Below, one piece after another: positions 40,322-51,312 of a stretch of DNA of 64,000 bases; within the stretch, counting starts at the first letter, position 1, and each line of letters starts with the position of its first letter. Where the stretch lies: assembly GCA_024642565.1 (NCBI GenBank), contig JAHEAV010000012.1:1-64000 (forward strand), in the 5' to 3' direction. The position numbers were made by a program, and so were the translations under genes. Source of the stretch: Erythrobacter sp. (lineage in GTDB: Bacteria; Pseudomonadota; Alphaproteobacteria; Sphingomonadales; Sphingomonadaceae). Under the pieces are notes generated by a model. That model worked only from the letters and a program-made list of their open reading frames with translations, made no database searches and was not told the DNA's origin.

Positions 40322-40957
40322 GTGAAGGTGAAGGTCCAAAAGATAGACGGCAAGGCCGTTTCGGGTGCGGGGAGCGATATCGAGCTCGCCGATACCGTGT
40401 TCGGTGTCGAGCCGCGTGCCGATATCCTGCACCGTGTGGTCACGTGGCAGCTCGAAAATCGTCGTGGGACAGCCCGCGGCGCTCGTGAGCGCTCCGATGT
40501 TGCCCGCACGGGTAAGAAGTTCGGCAAGCAGAAGGGTGGCGGTACTGCCCGTCACGGCGATCGCGCAGCTCCGATTTTCATTGGTGGCGGCAAGGCTCAC
40601 GGCCCTCGTGTTCGTGACTTCAACCCGTCGCTGAACAAGAAGATCCGTGCGCTTGGCCTGAAGATGGCTTTGTCGAGCAAGGTGAAGGATGGCCTGGTGG
40701 TTGTCGATTCGCTGGAACTCAAGGACGCCAAGACCAAGGCTTTGGTCGCGACTTTCGGCAAGGCCGGTTATGCGGGCAAGGTATTGGTGATTGACGGTGA
40801 CAGCGTGAACGACACGTTCAAGCTGGCGGCGAGCAACATTCCCAATGTCAATGTGATGCCGGCAATCGGCGCCAACGTCTATGACATCCTCAAACACGAC
40901 ACGCTGATCCTGACCAAGGACGCTGTTGCCAAGCTGGAGGCGCGGTTCAATGGCTAA
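40322..40957 (+). CDS. rplD: 50S ribosomal protein L4
   Basis: [39 protein letters not shown] start. Confidence 0.97.
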   Translation: MKVKVQKIDGKAVSGAGSDIELADTVFGVEPRADILHRVVTWQLENRRGTARGARERSDVARTGKKFGKQKGGGTARHGDRAAPIFIGGGKAHGPRVRDFNPSLNKKIRALGLKMALSSKVKDGLVVVDSLELKDAKTKALVATFGKAGYAGKVLVIDGDSVNDTFKLAASNIPNVNVMPAIGANVYDILKHDTLILTKDAVAKLEARFNG

Positions 40958-41258
40958 GAAGCAGACCGTAGACACCCGTCATTATGACGTGGTGCTCGCA
41001 CCGCATATTACCGAGAAATCCACCCTGATGTCGGAAAACGACGCAGTGGTTTTCAAGGTTGCGAATGACGCTACCAAGCCGCAGATCAAGGAAGCTGTCG
41101 AAGCTTTGTTTGATGTGAAGGTTACCGGCGTCAACACCATTGTCCAGAAGGGCAAGACGAAGCGCTGGAAGGGTCGTCCCTATAAGCGTTCCGATTTCAA
41201 AAAGGCGATTGTGACGCTGGCTGAAGGCCAGTCGATCGACGTCACCGGCGGAATCTGA
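40950..41258 (+). CDS. rplW: 50S ribosomal protein L23
   Basis: [46 protein letters not shown]. Confidence 0.98.
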   Translation: MAKKQTVDTRHYDVVLAPHITEKSTLMSENDAVVFKVANDATKPQIKEAVEALFDVKVTGVNTIVQKGKTKRWKGRPYKRSDFKKAIVTLAEGQSIDVTGGI

Positions 41259-41269
41259 GGGCAAGACTG

Positions 41270-42106
41270 ATGGCACTCAAAAATTATAAACCGACGAGCC
41301 CCGCACGGCGTGGTCTCATTCTGGTCGACAAGTCTGACTTGTGGAAGGGCAAGCCGGTCAAGGCGCTTACCGAAGGCAAGCGCAAGACGGGCGGCCGCAA
41401 CAACAAGGGCCATGTGACCTCGCGCGGTATCGCAGGCGGTCACAAGCAGAAGTACCGCTTTATCGACTTCAAACGTCGTAAGTGGGACATGCCGGCTACT
41501 GTCGAGCGGATCGAGTATGATCCCAACCGCACTGCCTTTATTGCGCTGGTGAAGTATGAAGATGGCGAACTGAACTACGTCATCGCGCCGCAGCGTCTCG
41601 CCGTTGGCGACACGATTGTTGCCGGCGAAAAGACCGATACCAAGCCAGGCAATGCCATGTTGCTGAGCCAGATGCCGGTCGGCACCATCTGCCACAATGT
41701 GGAGATGAAGCCGGGCAAGGGCGGGCAGATCGCCCGTTCCGCTGGCACCTATGTGCAGCTGGTTGGTCGTGATCGCGGGATGGTTATCGTGCGTCTGAAC
41801 TCTGGCGAGCAGCGTTATGTGCGCGGCGATTGCATGGGTACGGTTGGCGCGGTGTCAAACCCGGACAATTCGAACCAGAATTTCGCCAAGGCTGGCCGGA
41901 CCCGTTGGAAGGGCCGTCGCCCTCTGACCCGCGGTGTGGCCAAGAACCCGGTCGATCACCCACATGGTGGTGGTGAAGGCCGGACTTCGGGTGGTCGCCA
42001 TCCGGTGACTCCATGGGGCAAGCCAACCAAGGGTGCCCGTACCCGCCACAACAAGCAGACGGATAAAATGATCATCCGTTCGCGTCACGCCAAGAAGAAG
42101 AGGTAA
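41270..42106 (+). CDS. rplB: 50S ribosomal protein L2
   Basis: [27 protein letters not shown]...[30 protein letters not shown]. Confidence 0.99.
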   Translation: MALKNYKPTSPARRGLILVDKSDLWKGKPVKALTEGKRKTGGRNNKGHVTSRGIAGGHKQKYRFIDFKRRKWDMPATVERIEYDPNRTAFIALVKYEDGELNYVIAPQRLAVGDTIVAGEKTDTKPGNAMLLSQMPVGTICHNVEMKPGKGGQIARSAGTYVQLVGRDRGMVIVRLNSGEQRYVRGDCMGTVGAVSNPDNSNQNFAKAGRTRWKGRRPLTRGVAKNPVDHPHGGGEGRTSGGRHPVTPWGKPTKGARTRHNKQTDKMIIRSRHAKKKR

Positions 42107-42111
42107 GCGAG

Positions 42112-42387
42112 ATGGCTCGTTCCGTCTGGAAAGGTCCGTTCGTCGACCTGCATCTGCTGAAAAAGGCAGAAGACGCTCAGGAAAAGGGTGCGCGCGGCGC
42201 AATCAAGACCTGGTCGCGTCGTTCCACCGTCCTGCCACAGTTCGTTGGCCTGACTTTCAGTGTCTACAACGGGCACAAGTTCATTCCGGTGTCTGTGAAT
42301 GAAGACATGGTTGGCCATAAGCTTGGTGAATTTGCGCCCACGCGTACGTTCCCTGGCCATGCTGCCGACAAGAAGGGTAAGCGCTAA
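42112..42387 (+). CDS. rpsS: 30S ribosomal protein S19
   Basis: [20 protein letters not shown]...[29 protein letters not shown]. Confidence 0.99.
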   Translation: MARSVWKGPFVDLHLLKKAEDAQEKGARGAIKTWSRRSTVLPQFVGLTFSVYNGHKFIPVSVNEDMVGHKLGEFAPTRTFPGHAADKKGKR

Positions 42388-42770
42388 TGGGTAAGGCAAA
42401 ATCCCCGCGCCGCGTTGCCGATAACGAAGCGCTGGCAGTTGGCACCATGATCAAGGGTTCGCCGCAGAAACTCAATCTGGTGGCCGCGCTGATCCGTGGC
42501 CGCAAGGTTGAAGAAGCGTTGAACATCCTCGCATTCTCCAAGCGTGCGATGGCCCGTGATGCTTCCAAGGTTCTGGCCTCGGCTATCGCGAATGCGGAAA
42601 ACAACCACGATCTCGACGTTGATGCGTTGGTGGTTTCCGAAGCTTCGGTCGGCAAGTCGATTACGATGAAGCGCTTTCACACACGTGGTCGCGGCAAGTC
42701 GACCCGCATCCTGAAGCCATTCAGCCGCCTGCGCATCGTCGTACGCGAGCATGAAGAAGAGGAGGCGTAA
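42387..42770 (+). CDS. rplV: 50S ribosomal protein L22
   Basis: [50 protein letters not shown]. Confidence 0.98.
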   Translation: MGKAKSPRRVADNEALAVGTMIKGSPQKLNLVAALIRGRKVEEALNILAFSKRAMARDASKVLASAIANAENNHDLDVDALVVSEASVGKSITMKRFHTRGRGKSTRILKPFSRLRIVVREHEEEEA

Positions 42771-42773
42771 GTC

Positions 42774-43469
42774 ATGGGTCAGAAGAGTAATCCGATTGGC
42801 CTGCGTCTGCAGATCAACCGCACCTGGGACAGCCGCTGGTACGCCGAAGGGCGGGACTATGCGCAGCTGCTCAAGGAAGATATCGCAATCCGCAAGTTCA
42901 TCATCGACACGTTGCCGCAGGCCGCGATTTCGAAGGTGGTGATCGAGCGTCCTGCAAAGATGTGCCGCGTTTCGATCTATGCCGCACGTCCCGGTGTTAT
43001 CATCGGCAAGAAGGGCGCAGACATTGAAAAGCTGCGCTTGCAGCTGGCCAAGATGACGGACAGCGACGTAAAACTGAACATCGTTGAAATCCGCAAGCCT
43101 GAAATCGATGCCAAGCTTGTGGCGCAGGGGATTGCTGACCAGCTTATCCGCCGCGTCGCATTCCGCCGTGCGATGAAGCGTGCTGTGCAGTCTGCGCTGC
43201 GTCTGGGTGCCGAAGGCATCAAGATCGTTTGCGGTGGCCGTCTCGGTGGTGCTGAAATCGCCCGCGTCGAATGGTACCGCGAAGGCCGCGTTCCGCTCCA
43301 CACGTTGCGCGCCAATGTCGATTATGCCGAAGCCGAAGCGCTGACCGCATATGGCATCATCGGCATCAAGTGCTGGATTTTCAAAGGCGAAATTCTCGCC
43401 CACGACCCGACCGCTCAAGACCGGCTGATGATGGAAGCACAGACTTCCGGCGTCCGTCCGGCGCGTTGA
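42774..43469 (+). CDS. rpsC: 30S ribosomal protein S3
   Basis: [33 protein letters not shown]. Confidence 0.99.
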   Translation: MGQKSNPIGLRLQINRTWDSRWYAEGRDYAQLLKEDIAIRKFIIDTLPQAAISKVVIERPAKMCRVSIYAARPGVIIGKKGADIEKLRLQLAKMTDSDVKLNIVEIRKPEIDAKLVAQGIADQLIRRVAFRRAMKRAVQSALRLGAEGIKIVCGGRLGGAEIARVEWYREGRVPLHTLRANVDYAEAEALTAYGIIGIKCWIFKGEILAHDPTAQDRLMMEAQTSGVRPAR

Positions 43470-43482
43470 TTAGGTAAAAGCC

Positions 43483-43914
43483 ATGCTGCAACCCAAGAAA
43501 CACAAATTCCGCAAGGCCTTCAAGGGCCGGATCAAGGGCGACGCCAAAGGCGGCACGACTTTGAATTTCGGTTCCTATGGCCTCAAGGCCCTGGAGCCGG
43601 AGCGGATTACAGCCCGTCAGATCGAAGCGGCTCGCCGTGCGATCACGCGTCACATCAAGCGCCAGGGTCGTCTCTGGATCCGCGTCTTCCCCGACGTTCC
43701 AGTGACCAAGAAGCCTGCTGAAGTCCGTCAGGGTAAAGGCAAGGGTTCGGTCGAATATTGGGCGGCACGGGTCAAGCCGGGTCGGATCATTTTCGAACTG
43801 GACGGCGTTCCAGGCCCACTTGCTGCAGTGGCTTTCGAGCGTGCGGCGATGAAGCTTCCTATCAAGACCAAGGTAGTTGCCCGTCTGGGTGACACCTCGC
43901 ACCTGGAGGGCTGA
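43483..43914 (+). CDS. rplP: 50S ribosomal protein L16
   Basis: [53 protein letters not shown]. Confidence 0.99.
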   Translation: MLQPKKHKFRKAFKGRIKGDAKGGTTLNFGSYGLKALEPERITARQIEAARRAITRHIKRQGRLWIRVFPDVPVTKKPAEVRQGKGKGSVEYWAARVKPGRIIFELDGVPGPLAAVAFERAAMKLPIKTKVVARLGDTSHLEG

Positions 43915-43916
43915 CG

Positions 43917-44120
43917 ATGAGCAAGATCGAAGACCTTCGCACCAAGACTGACGATCAGCTGGATGGCCAGCTGAACGAGTTGAAGCGCGAACAGTTCAAC
44001 CTGCGTTTCCAGGCCGCCACCAGCCAGCTCGAACGGCCGGCGCGGATCAAGGAAGTGCGCCGCGCGATCGCGCAGATAAAGACGTTGCAGACCGAACGGT
44101 CCGCTGCGGCAGCGAAGTAA
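43917..44120 (+). CDS. rpmC: 50S ribosomal protein L29
   Basis: [57 protein letters not shown]. Confidence 0.97.
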   Translation: MSKIEDLRTKTDDQLDGQLNELKREQFNLRFQAATSQLERPARIKEVRRAIAQIKTLQTERSAAAAK

Positions 44121-44130
44121 GGATAGGGCG

Positions 44131-44430
44131 ATGCCGAAACGTATCCTCGTCGGAACCATTACCTCCGACAAGATGGACAAATCCGTGACCGTACTGGTCG
44201 AACGCAAGGTGAAGCACCCGCTTTACGGGAAGATCATCCGTCGTTCGAAGAAGTATCACGCACATGACGAAAACAACGTCCATAAAGTGGGCGAAACCGT
44301 GCGGATCGAGGAGACCAAACCGATCTCCAAGACCAAGACATGGCGGGTTCTCGAAACTGTGCTTGCCAGTAAGGGTACGGCGGTTGAAGCCGACCTTGAT
44401 GTCGAAGCAGCCGCAGCCAGCAACACGTAA
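44131..44430 (+). CDS. rpsQ: 30S ribosomal protein S17
   Basis: [47 protein letters not shown]. Confidence 0.98.
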   Translation: MPKRILVGTITSDKMDKSVTVLVERKVKHPLYGKIIRRSKKYHAHDENNVHKVGETVRIEETKPISKTKTWRVLETVLASKGTAVEADLDVEAAAASNT

Positions 44431-44485
44431 GATTTTTGGAACTGCCGGACTGGTTCCGGCAAGCCGTTGAGAAGGAACCGCATCG

Positions 44486-44854
44486 ATGATCCAGATGCAA
44501 TCAAATCTAGACGTCGCGGATAACAGCGGCGCGAAGCGCGTCCAGTGCATTAAGGTGCTGGGCGGGTCGAAGCGTCGTACCGCCAGCGTCGGCGATGTGA
44601 TTGTCGTTTCCGTCAAGGAAGCGCAACCCCGCGCCAAGGTTAAGAAGGGCGACGTTCACCGTGCCGTGATCGTTCGTACCCGCAAGGAAGTGCGCCGTAG
44701 CGATGGCAGCGTAATCCGTTTCGACGGTAACGCAGCTGTGCTCGTCAACAAGAACGAAGAGCCGATCGGCACGCGTATCTTTGGCCCTGTGGTCCGCGAA
44801 CTGCGTGGCCGTGGCTTCATGAAGATCATCAGTCTCGCGCCGGAGGTGCTCTAA
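44486..44854 (+). CDS. rplN: 50S ribosomal protein L14
   Basis: [46 protein letters not shown]. Confidence 0.99.
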   Translation: MIQMQSNLDVADNSGAKRVQCIKVLGGSKRRTASVGDVIVVSVKEAQPRAKVKKGDVHRAVIVRTRKEVRRSDGSVIRFDGNAAVLVNKNEEPIGTRIFGPVVRELRGRGFMKIISLAPEVL

Positions 44855-45174
44855 TGGCTGCCGCTAAAATCAAGAAGGGCGACAGCGTCGTCGTGCTCTC
44901 GGGCAAGGACAAGGGCCTTACCGGCACTGTCCAGAAGGTCATGCCGAAAGTTGGCAAGGTCGTCGTCCAGGGTGTGAATATCGCTGCACGCCACCGTAAA
45001 CCCAACCAGGCCAACCCGCAGGGTGGCATCGATCGCTTCGAAGCGCCGATGCACCTGTCCAAGGTTGCTGTGGCCGATCCCAAGTCCGGCAAGCCAACCC
45101 GCGTCCGTTTTGAAGAACGTGACGGCAAGAAGGTTCGCGTTGCCGTGAAGTCCGGAGAGACGATCGATGGCTGA
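44854..45174 (+). CDS. rplX: 50S ribosomal protein L24
   Basis: [48 protein letters not shown]. Confidence 0.98.
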   Translation: MAAAKIKKGDSVVVLSGKDKGLTGTVQKVMPKVGKVVVQGVNIAARHRKPNQANPQGGIDRFEAPMHLSKVAVADPKSGKPTRVRFEERDGKKVRVAVKSGETIDG

Positions 45175-45745
45175 TTATACGCCCCGTATGAAGCAGCGCT
45201 ATGACGATATGATCGTCAAGGCGATGACCGAAAAATTCGGTTACAAGAACCGGATGGAAGTCCCGCGGCTCGAGAAGATCACGCTCAATATGGGTGTGGG
45301 CGAAGCGAGCCAGGACAAGAAAAAGGTTCAGACTGCTGCCGAAGAAATGGCACTGATCGCTGGCCAGAAGCCGGTTATCACCAAGGCCAAGAAGTCGATC
45401 GCTCAGTTCAAGCTGCGCGAAGGCATGCCAATCGGTTGCAAGGTAACCTTGCGCCGCGAACGCATGTATGAGTTCATGGACCGCCTGGTTACAGTTGCAA
45501 TGCCCCGCATTCGTGACTTTCGTGGCCTCAACCCGAAGAGCTTTGATGGCCGTGGCAATTACGCCATGGGCTTGAAAGAGCAGATCATCTTTCCCGAGAT
45601 CTCTTACGACAAGATCGAAAAGGTCCGCGGGATGGATATCATCGTTACCACCACGGCGAACACCGATGACGAAGCACGTGAATTGCTGCGTCTGTTCGGA
45701 TTCCCGTACCCGGCTGAAGAAGCCGACGAACAGCAGGCCGCGTGA
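45167..45745 (+). CDS. rplE: 50S ribosomal protein L5
   Basis: [57 protein letters not shown]. Confidence 0.99.
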   Translation: MADYTPRMKQRYDDMIVKAMTEKFGYKNRMEVPRLEKITLNMGVGEASQDKKKVQTAAEEMALIAGQKPVITKAKKSIAQFKLREGMPIGCKVTLRRERMYEFMDRLVTVAMPRIRDFRGLNPKSFDGRGNYAMGLKEQIIFPEISYDKIEKVRGMDIIVTTTANTDDEARELLRLFGFPYPAEEADEQQAA

Positions 45746-45773
45746 GCGGTAAGAAGAAGAGAGCTTAAGTCCA

Positions 45774-46079
45774 ATGGCGAAACTGAGTTCCGTAAACAAG
45801 AACGAGCGACGTAAGAAGCTCGTCAAGAAGTATGCGGCGAAATACGCCCATCTCAAGGCTGTGGCCGATGACCAGTCGCTCGACGAGAGCGAACGGTTGA
45901 TGGCACGTCTGAAGATGGCGGAAATCCCGCGCAACGCGAATCCCACGCGTGTGCGCAACCGTTGTGCAACCACCGGCCGCCCGCGCGGCTATTATCGCAA
46001 GTTCGGCATCAACCGTATCGAACTGCGTAACCTCGGTAACAAGGGCCTTATTCCAGGCCTGACCAAGTCGAGCTGGTGA
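45774..46079 (+). CDS. rpsN: 30S ribosomal protein S14
   Basis: [46 protein letters not shown]. Confidence 0.98.
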   Translation: MAKLSSVNKNERRKKLVKKYAAKYAHLKAVADDQSLDESERLMARLKMAEIPRNANPTRVRNRCATTGRPRGYYRKFGINRIELRNLGNKGLIPGLTKSSW

Positions 46080-46090
46080 GGATCTGATAG

Positions 46091-46486
46091 ATGGCTATGA
46101 CCGATCCACTGGGTGATATGCTCACCCGCATCCGCAATGGACAGCAGGCGAAGAAGGATTCCGTCCTTTCGCCAGCATCCAAGCTGCGTGCAAACGTTCT
46201 AGAAGTCCTCCAGCGCGAAGGTTACATTCGCGGTTACACGGAAGATTCCTCGGGCAAGCACCCTGCGCTGCGGATCGAACTGAAATATTTCGAAGGTGAA
46301 CCTGCGATCAAGCATGTTGCCCGTGTCTCCAAGCCTGGCCGCCGCGTCTATTCGGGTTCGAAAGAACTTCCGACAGTCCGCAATGGTCTGGGCATCACCA
46401 TCGTCTCGACGCCGAAGGGTGTGCTTTCTGATATTGAAGCACGCACCCAGAACGTCGGCGGCGAAGTGCTGGCGGAGGTATTCTGA
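46091..46486 (+). CDS. rpsH: 30S ribosomal protein S8
   Basis: [46 protein letters not shown]. Confidence 0.99.
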   Translation: MAMTDPLGDMLTRIRNGQQAKKDSVLSPASKLRANVLEVLQREGYIRGYTEDSSGKHPALRIELKYFEGEPAIKHVARVSKPGRRVYSGSKELPTVRNGLGITIVSTPKGVLSDIEARTQNVGGEVLAEVF

Positions 46487-47019
46487 TGAGCCGCATTGGC
46501 AAACGTGCAGTGGCGATCCCAGCGGGGGTCACTGCCCAGATCGAGGAAGGCATACTCAGCGTAAAGGGGCCCAAGGGCACCCTCTCGCTTGGTCTGCTGG
46601 ACGACATTGATTATAAGGTCGAAGATGGCGCGATCAGCGTCATGCCGGCCAATGAAACCAAGCGGGCCCGTTCCTATTGGGGTATGCAGCGTACGCTGGT
46701 CGCCAATCTGGTTGACGGTGTAACGGACGGCTTCACCAAGGTGCTGGAAATCACCGGTGTGGGTTACCGTGCGAACGCGCAGGGCAGTAATCTGAAGCTG
46801 CAGCTCGGCTACAGCCACGATGTCGATATCGCCGTGCCCGAAGGCATTGAGGTAAAGACCCCCGATCAGACTACGGTTGAGATCAGCGGCAACGATAAGC
46901 AGGCTGTTGGTCAATTCGCTGCCGAAGTCCGCCGCTGGCGCAAGCCCGAACCCTACAAGGGCAAGGGCATCAAGTACCGTGGTGAATACATCTTCCGCAA
47001 GGAAGGGAAGAAGAAGTAA
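46486..47019 (+). CDS. rplF: 50S ribosomal protein L6
   Basis: [37 protein letters not shown]...[16 protein letters not shown]. Confidence 0.99.
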   Translation: MSRIGKRAVAIPAGVTAQIEEGILSVKGPKGTLSLGLLDDIDYKVEDGAISVMPANETKRARSYWGMQRTLVANLVDGVTDGFTKVLEITGVGYRANAQGSNLKLQLGYSHDVDIAVPEGIEVKTPDQTTVEISGNDKQAVGQFAAEVRRWRKPEPYKGKGIKYRGEYIFRKEGKKK

Positions 47020-47020
47020 G

Positions 47021-47365
47021 ATGGCCAAGCTTTCTCTATTCGAGCGCCGCCGCCGCCGCGTGCGCACCGCCCTCCGGGCCCGTTCCGGTGATCGTCCCCG
47101 TTTGTCGGTGCACCGCACCGGACGCCACATCTACGCGCAGATCATTGATGACAAGGATGGCCGCACGGTCGCCGCGGCATCGACGCTCGGTGCGAAGATT
47201 TCGGGTGCCAACGTCGATGCCGCCTCGCAAGTGGGCAAGGACATTGCCGCTGCAGCCAAGAAGGCTGGCGTCACCACCGTTGTGTTCGATCGCGGCGGCT
47301 TCCTGTTCCATGGCCGCGTCAAAGCGTTGGCCGACGCCGCGCGCGAAGGCGGTCTGGAGTTCTGA
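47021..47365 (+). CDS. rplR: 50S ribosomal protein L18
   Basis: [32 protein letters not shown]...[28 protein letters not shown]. Confidence 0.98.
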   Translation: MAKLSLFERRRRRVRTALRARSGDRPRLSVHRTGRHIYAQIIDDKDGRTVAAASTLGAKISGANVDAASQVGKDIAAAAKKAGVTTVVFDRGGFLFHGRVKALADAAREGGLEF

Positions 47366-47367
47366 TT

Positions 47368-48201
47368 ATGGCTGACGAAAACATGACACCCGAAAACGAA
47401 GCAGCCCCCGAAACGGCAGCGGTTGAAGAAACCGTAGCTCAGCCGGAAGCCGTTGCGGCTCCGACTGTGGATGCGGCGGCCGAACCGGCTCCGACCGAAG
47501 AAGCTGCGCCGGCTGCGGATGGTGACCAACCCCGTCAGGGCCGTGGTGGCCGTGGCGGCCGCGACAACAATCGCGGTGGCGGTGGTGGCCGTGACGGCGG
47601 CCGTGATGGCGGCCGTGGCCGTGGCGGACGCGATAACAACCGCCGTGGTGGCCGCGAGGAAGAGGGTGATGGGCTGATTGAAAAGCTGGTCCACATCAAT
47701 CGCGTATCCAAGACGGTGAAGGGCGGTAAGCGCTTTGGTTTCGCCGCCCTGGTCGTGGTCGGTGACGGCACCGGCCGTGTCGGATTTGGTCACGGCAAGG
47801 CACGCGAAGTGCCTGAAGCCATTACCAAGGCGACCGCTGCTGCCAAGAAGAAGATGATCCGCGTGCCGCTGAAAGATGGCCGTACGTTGCACCATGATGG
47901 CAAGGGCCGTTTTGGGGCTGGCCTGGTTAATGTCCGTTCGGCGCCTGCCGGTACCGGCATCATCGCAGGTGGCCCGATGCGCGCCGTGTTCGAAAGCCTG
48001 GGCGTCCACGATGTGGTGACCAAGTCGATCGGCACATCCAACCCATACAACATGGTGCGTGCGACATTCGATGCCCTGACCAATCAGACTTCACCGAAGT
48101 CCGTTGCTCAGCGGCGTGGCAAGAAAGTCGCCGACCTGCTGGGTCGTGGCGGCGCAAGCGAAGCCGAAGCGGAAGCTGACGCTGCAGCATTGACGGAGTA
48201 A
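47368..48201 (+). CDS. rpsE: 30S ribosomal protein S5 with about 95-aa low-complexity N-terminal extension
   Basis: Core [51 protein letters not shown]-terminal A/E/P tract then RGG/DGGR repeats. Confidence 0.97.
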   Translation: MADENMTPENEAAPETAAVEETVAQPEAVAAPTVDAAAEPAPTEEAAPAADGDQPRQGRGGRGGRDNNRGGGGGRDGGRDGGRGRGGRDNNRRGGREEEGDGLIEKLVHINRVSKTVKGGKRFGFAALVVVGDGTGRVGFGHGKAREVPEAITKATAAAKKKMIRVPLKDGRTLHHDGKGRFGAGLVNVRSAPAGTGIIAGGPMRAVFESLGVHDVVTKSIGTSNPYNMVRATFDALTNQTSPKSVAQRRGKKVADLLGRGGASEAEAEADAAALTE

Positions 48202-48206
48202 GATAG

Positions 48207-48392
48207 ATGGCTGACGCAAAGACCATCACGTTGAAGCAGATCGGTTCGCCGATCCGCCGTCCCGCCGTACAGCGCCAGATGCTGATCGGCCTTGGCCTTA
48301 ACAAGATGAACAAGATTGTCGTCTTGAAGGACACTGCCGAAGTGCGGGGAACAATCGCCAAGTTGCCGCATCTGGTGGCTGTAGTCGATTGA
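48207..48392 (+). CDS. rpmD: 50S ribosomal protein L30
   Basis: [56 protein letters not shown]. Confidence 0.97.
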   Translation: MADAKTITLKQIGSPIRRPAVQRQMLIGLGLNKMNKIVVLKDTAEVRGTIAKLPHLVAVVD

Positions 48393-48398
48393 TCCTGA

Positions 48399-48431
48399 TG
48401 TTCCGGCGCAGGCCGGGACATTTTATTTTTA
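48399..48431 (+). terminator. Intrinsic terminator-like hairpin between rpmD and rplO
   Basis: TGTTCCGGC-gcag-GCCGGGACA followed by TTTTATTTTTA. Confidence 0.75.
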
Positions 48432-48461
48432 GCGCGAACAAAGCGAAAGCGAGTGCACACT

Positions 48462-48989
48462 ATGAAACTGAATGAACTCCGCGATAATGATGGTGCCCGT
48501 AAGTCACGCATGCGCGTTGGCCGGGGTATCGGGTCGGGCAAGGGCAAGACTTCCGGCCGCGGCCAGAAGGGCCAGACGAGCCGTTCGGGCGTTTCCATCG
48601 CCGGTTTTGAAGGCGGCCAGATGCCGCTCCACATGCGTTTGCCGAAACGTGGCTTCAACAACCCCTTCGCCAAGGATTATGCCGAAGTAAACCTGGGCAT
48701 GATTCAGAAATTCATCGACGCCAAGAAGATCGACATCAAGAATGTCATCGATCACGCAGCCCTGAAGGCTGCCGGTCTGGCGCGCGGCGGCAAGGATGGT
48801 GTTCGTTTGCTGGGCAAGGGTGAATTGACCGCTAAGATCAAGCTTTCCGTAGCTGGCGCATCCAAGGGTGCGGTTGCTGCAGTCGAAAAGGCAGGTGGAT
48901 CGGTCGAAGTGCTGAAGCCAACCAATCTTGAGGTCAAGGCTGCCAAGGCTGAAGCCACTGCCAAGCGGCTTGAAAAGAAGAAGAAGTAA
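48462..48989 (+). CDS. rplO: 50S ribosomal protein L15
   Basis: [65 protein letters not shown]. Confidence 0.98.
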   Translation: MKLNELRDNDGARKSRMRVGRGIGSGKGKTSGRGQKGQTSRSGVSIAGFEGGQMPLHMRLPKRGFNNPFAKDYAEVNLGMIQKFIDAKKIDIKNVIDHAALKAAGLARGGKDGVRLLGKGELTAKIKLSVAGASKGAVAAVEKAGGSVEVLKPTNLEVKAAKAEATAKRLEKKKK

Positions 48990-49175
48990 GAATTTGCTGT
49001 CCCGGCAATGTTCCGGGCTAGCTATTCACGGGCGTAATTGCCTGTGGACAGCGGCCCCGACTTTGACCGGGACTGCATTTTTTGCAAGTGCAGGGTTCGA
49101 CAATCGGCCATCGGCACCTTATGTGACCAGCGAAGGCCGGGACTGTCCGGCGCCAAGTCAGGGTTCACAATAAAA

Positions 49176-50540
49176 ATGGCATCACGCGCCGACAATATCG
49201 CGAGCAATCTCAGTCTCGCCAATTTCTCGAAAGCGACCGAGCTCAAGAACCGCATTTGGTTCACGATCGGGGCGCTTATCGTGTTCCGCTTCCTCAGCTT
49301 TGTGCCATTGCCCGGCGTCAATCCGCTGGTCCTGGAATCTCTGTATGACCAGACACGGGGCGGAATTCTCGATCTGTTCAACACATTTTCGGGGGGCAGC
49401 CTCGAACGCATGAGTCTGATTGCGTTGGGTGTGATGCCCTACATTACGGCTTCGATCGTGGTGCAGCTTGCTTCTTCGCTCCATCCGGCGCTCGCAGCGC
49501 TGAAGAAGGAAGGCCAGACGGGCCGGCAGAAGATTAACCAGTATACCCGCTATGGCACGGTATTCCTGTGTGCGATCCAGGGCTGGTTTCTGGCCGCCGG
49601 ACTTGAAGCTTACGGCGCGCAAAGCGGCCTGCAAGCGGTGGTGCAGACGGGCTATATGTTCCGTGTCGGCGCGGTGATCAGTCTGGTTGGCGGGACAATG
49701 TTCCTGCTGTGGCTGGGCGAACAGATCACCAGTCGCGGGATCGGTAATGGCGTGTCACTGATCATCATGGCCGGGATTGTGGCGCAGTTCCCCAGTTTCG
49801 TTTCCAACTTGTTTGAAGGTGGCCGCAGCGGTTCGATCAGCCCGTTAATCATTATTGGCTTCATCGGCATGGTTGTCGGGCTTATCCTGTTCATCTGCTT
49901 CATGGAGCGGGCCCAGCGGCGCTTGTTGATCCAATATCCCAAACGGGCAAGCGCGCGCGGGATGATGCAAGCCGATCGCAGCCATTTGCCGCTCAAGATC
50001 AACACGGCTGGCGTTATTCCGCCGATCTTCGCAAGCTCGCTATTGCTGCTGCCACTGACGATTACGCAGTTTGCCGGGAATTCGGTCAGTCCGGATACGC
50101 CCACGGGTGCCGTGCTGCAGTCCATTCTGCAGTATCTCCGTCATGGCCAGCCGCTCTACATGTCGCTCTATGCGGCCGGCATCATCTTCTTCTGCTTCTT
50201 CTATACAGCGGTGGTCTTTAACCCTGAGGAAACAGCGGAAAATCTGAAGAAGAACGGTGGTTTCATTCCTGGGATCCGTCCGGGCAAGCGGACTTCTGAC
50301 TATCTCGACTACGTTCTCACACGTATTACTGTGGTCGGCGCCGCCTATCTGACGCTGGTTTGCGTTATTCCGGAATATATGATCGCGCAAACCGGCATTC
50401 CGTTGTTCCTTGGCGGGACCAGCTTGCTCATCGTGGTGAACGTAACTGTGGATACGATCAGCCAGGTCCAATCCCATTTGCTGGCTCATCAGTATGGTGA
50501 TTTGATCAAGAAGGCCAAGCTGAAGGGCCGCTTGCGCTAG
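49176..50540 (+). CDS. secY: Preprotein translocase subunit SecY
   Basis: LKNRIWFTIGALIVFRFLSFVPLPGVNP...GIGNGVSLIIMAGIVAQFPS. Confidence 0.99.
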   Translation: MASRADNIASNLSLANFSKATELKNRIWFTIGALIVFRFLSFVPLPGVNPLVLESLYDQTRGGILDLFNTFSGGSLERMSLIALGVMPYITASIVVQLASSLHPALAALKKEGQTGRQKINQYTRYGTVFLCAIQGWFLAAGLEAYGAQSGLQAVVQTGYMFRVGAVISLVGGTMFLLWLGEQITSRGIGNGVSLIIMAGIVAQFPSFVSNLFEGGRSGSISPLIIIGFIGMVVGLILFICFMERAQRRLLIQYPKRASARGMMQADRSHLPLKINTAGVIPPIFASSLLLLPLTITQFAGNSVSPDTPTGAVLQSILQYLRHGQPLYMSLYAAGIIFFCFFYTAVVFNPEETAENLKKNGGFIPGIRPGKRTSDYLDYVLTRITVVGAAYLTLVCVIPEYMIAQTGIPLFLGGTSLLIVVNVTVDTISQVQSHLLAHQYGDLIKKAKLKGRLR

Positions 50541-50585
50541 GCGCGATCGGTCTGGCACGCATCCGCGACACTGGGGGCAATCGTT

Positions 50586-51230
50586 TTGAATATCATCCTT
50601 TTGGGACCTCCGGGCGCGGGCAAGGGCACGCAGTCAGCGCGTCTGGTCGAACAATATGGCATGCATCAGCTGTCAACTGGCGACATGTTGCGGGCAGCAG
50701 TCAAAGCGAAGACGCCTGTCGGTCTTGAAGCCAAGGCCGTGATGGAGCGCGGTGAGCTGGTTTCGGACGAGATCGTCTCTGCCCTGATCGATGCCGAACT
50801 GGGTGCAATGGCCCCGGCAACCGGCGCAATATTTGATGGCTATCCCCGCACGGAACCACAGGCGCGGGCGCTGGATGCAATTCTCGAACGGCATGGCCGC
50901 AAACTCGATCATGTTATCGAGCTGGAAGTGGATGAAGATGCGCTGGTTGACCGGATTACCGGCCGCTTCACCTGCGCCAATTGCGGTGCCGGCTATCACG
51001 ATCGCTATCATCTGCCCAAGGTGGACGGGGTTTGCGATCGTTGCGGCGGTACCGAATTCAAGCGGCGGCCGGACGATAACGAAGAAACCGTCCGTATGCG
51101 GATGCAGGAATATCGCGCCAAGACCGCGCCAATTCTGCCTGTTTATGATGCGCGCGGTATTGTCAGTCGTGTCGACGGGATGGCCAGCATTGAAGATGTT
51201 ACCAAGGCGCTTGATGCCATCGTAAGTTAA
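50586..51230 (+). CDS. adk: Adenylate kinase (zinc-lid type)
   Basis: MNIILLGPPGAGKGTQSARLVEQYGMHQLSTGDMLRAAV; lid CANCGAGYHDRYHLPKVDGVCDRCG. Confidence 0.98.
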   Translation: MNIILLGPPGAGKGTQSARLVEQYGMHQLSTGDMLRAAVKAKTPVGLEAKAVMERGELVSDEIVSALIDAELGAMAPATGAIFDGYPRTEPQARALDAILERHGRKLDHVIELEVDEDALVDRITGRFTCANCGAGYHDRYHLPKVDGVCDRCGGTEFKRRPDDNEETVRMRMQEYRAKTAPILPVYDARGIVSRVDGMASIEDVTKALDAIVS

Positions 51231-51312
51231 CATCGCCGCATTCGGGCCTACCCCTGCTATTTCCTTGCGTTACGGCTTGGGATAGGAAGGTAGGGAATTG
51301 GGAGTGCGCTTT

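Noticed and set aside
42384-43418. 344-aa minus-strand ORF opposite rplV/rpsC
   Set aside because: Antisense shadow ORF with no recognisable family or start signals.
47535-47660. Short GGCCGTGGTGGCCG-like repeats suggesting a CRISPR or tandem array
   Set aside because: They are in-frame RGG/DGGR codons of the S5 extension; no spacer architecture.
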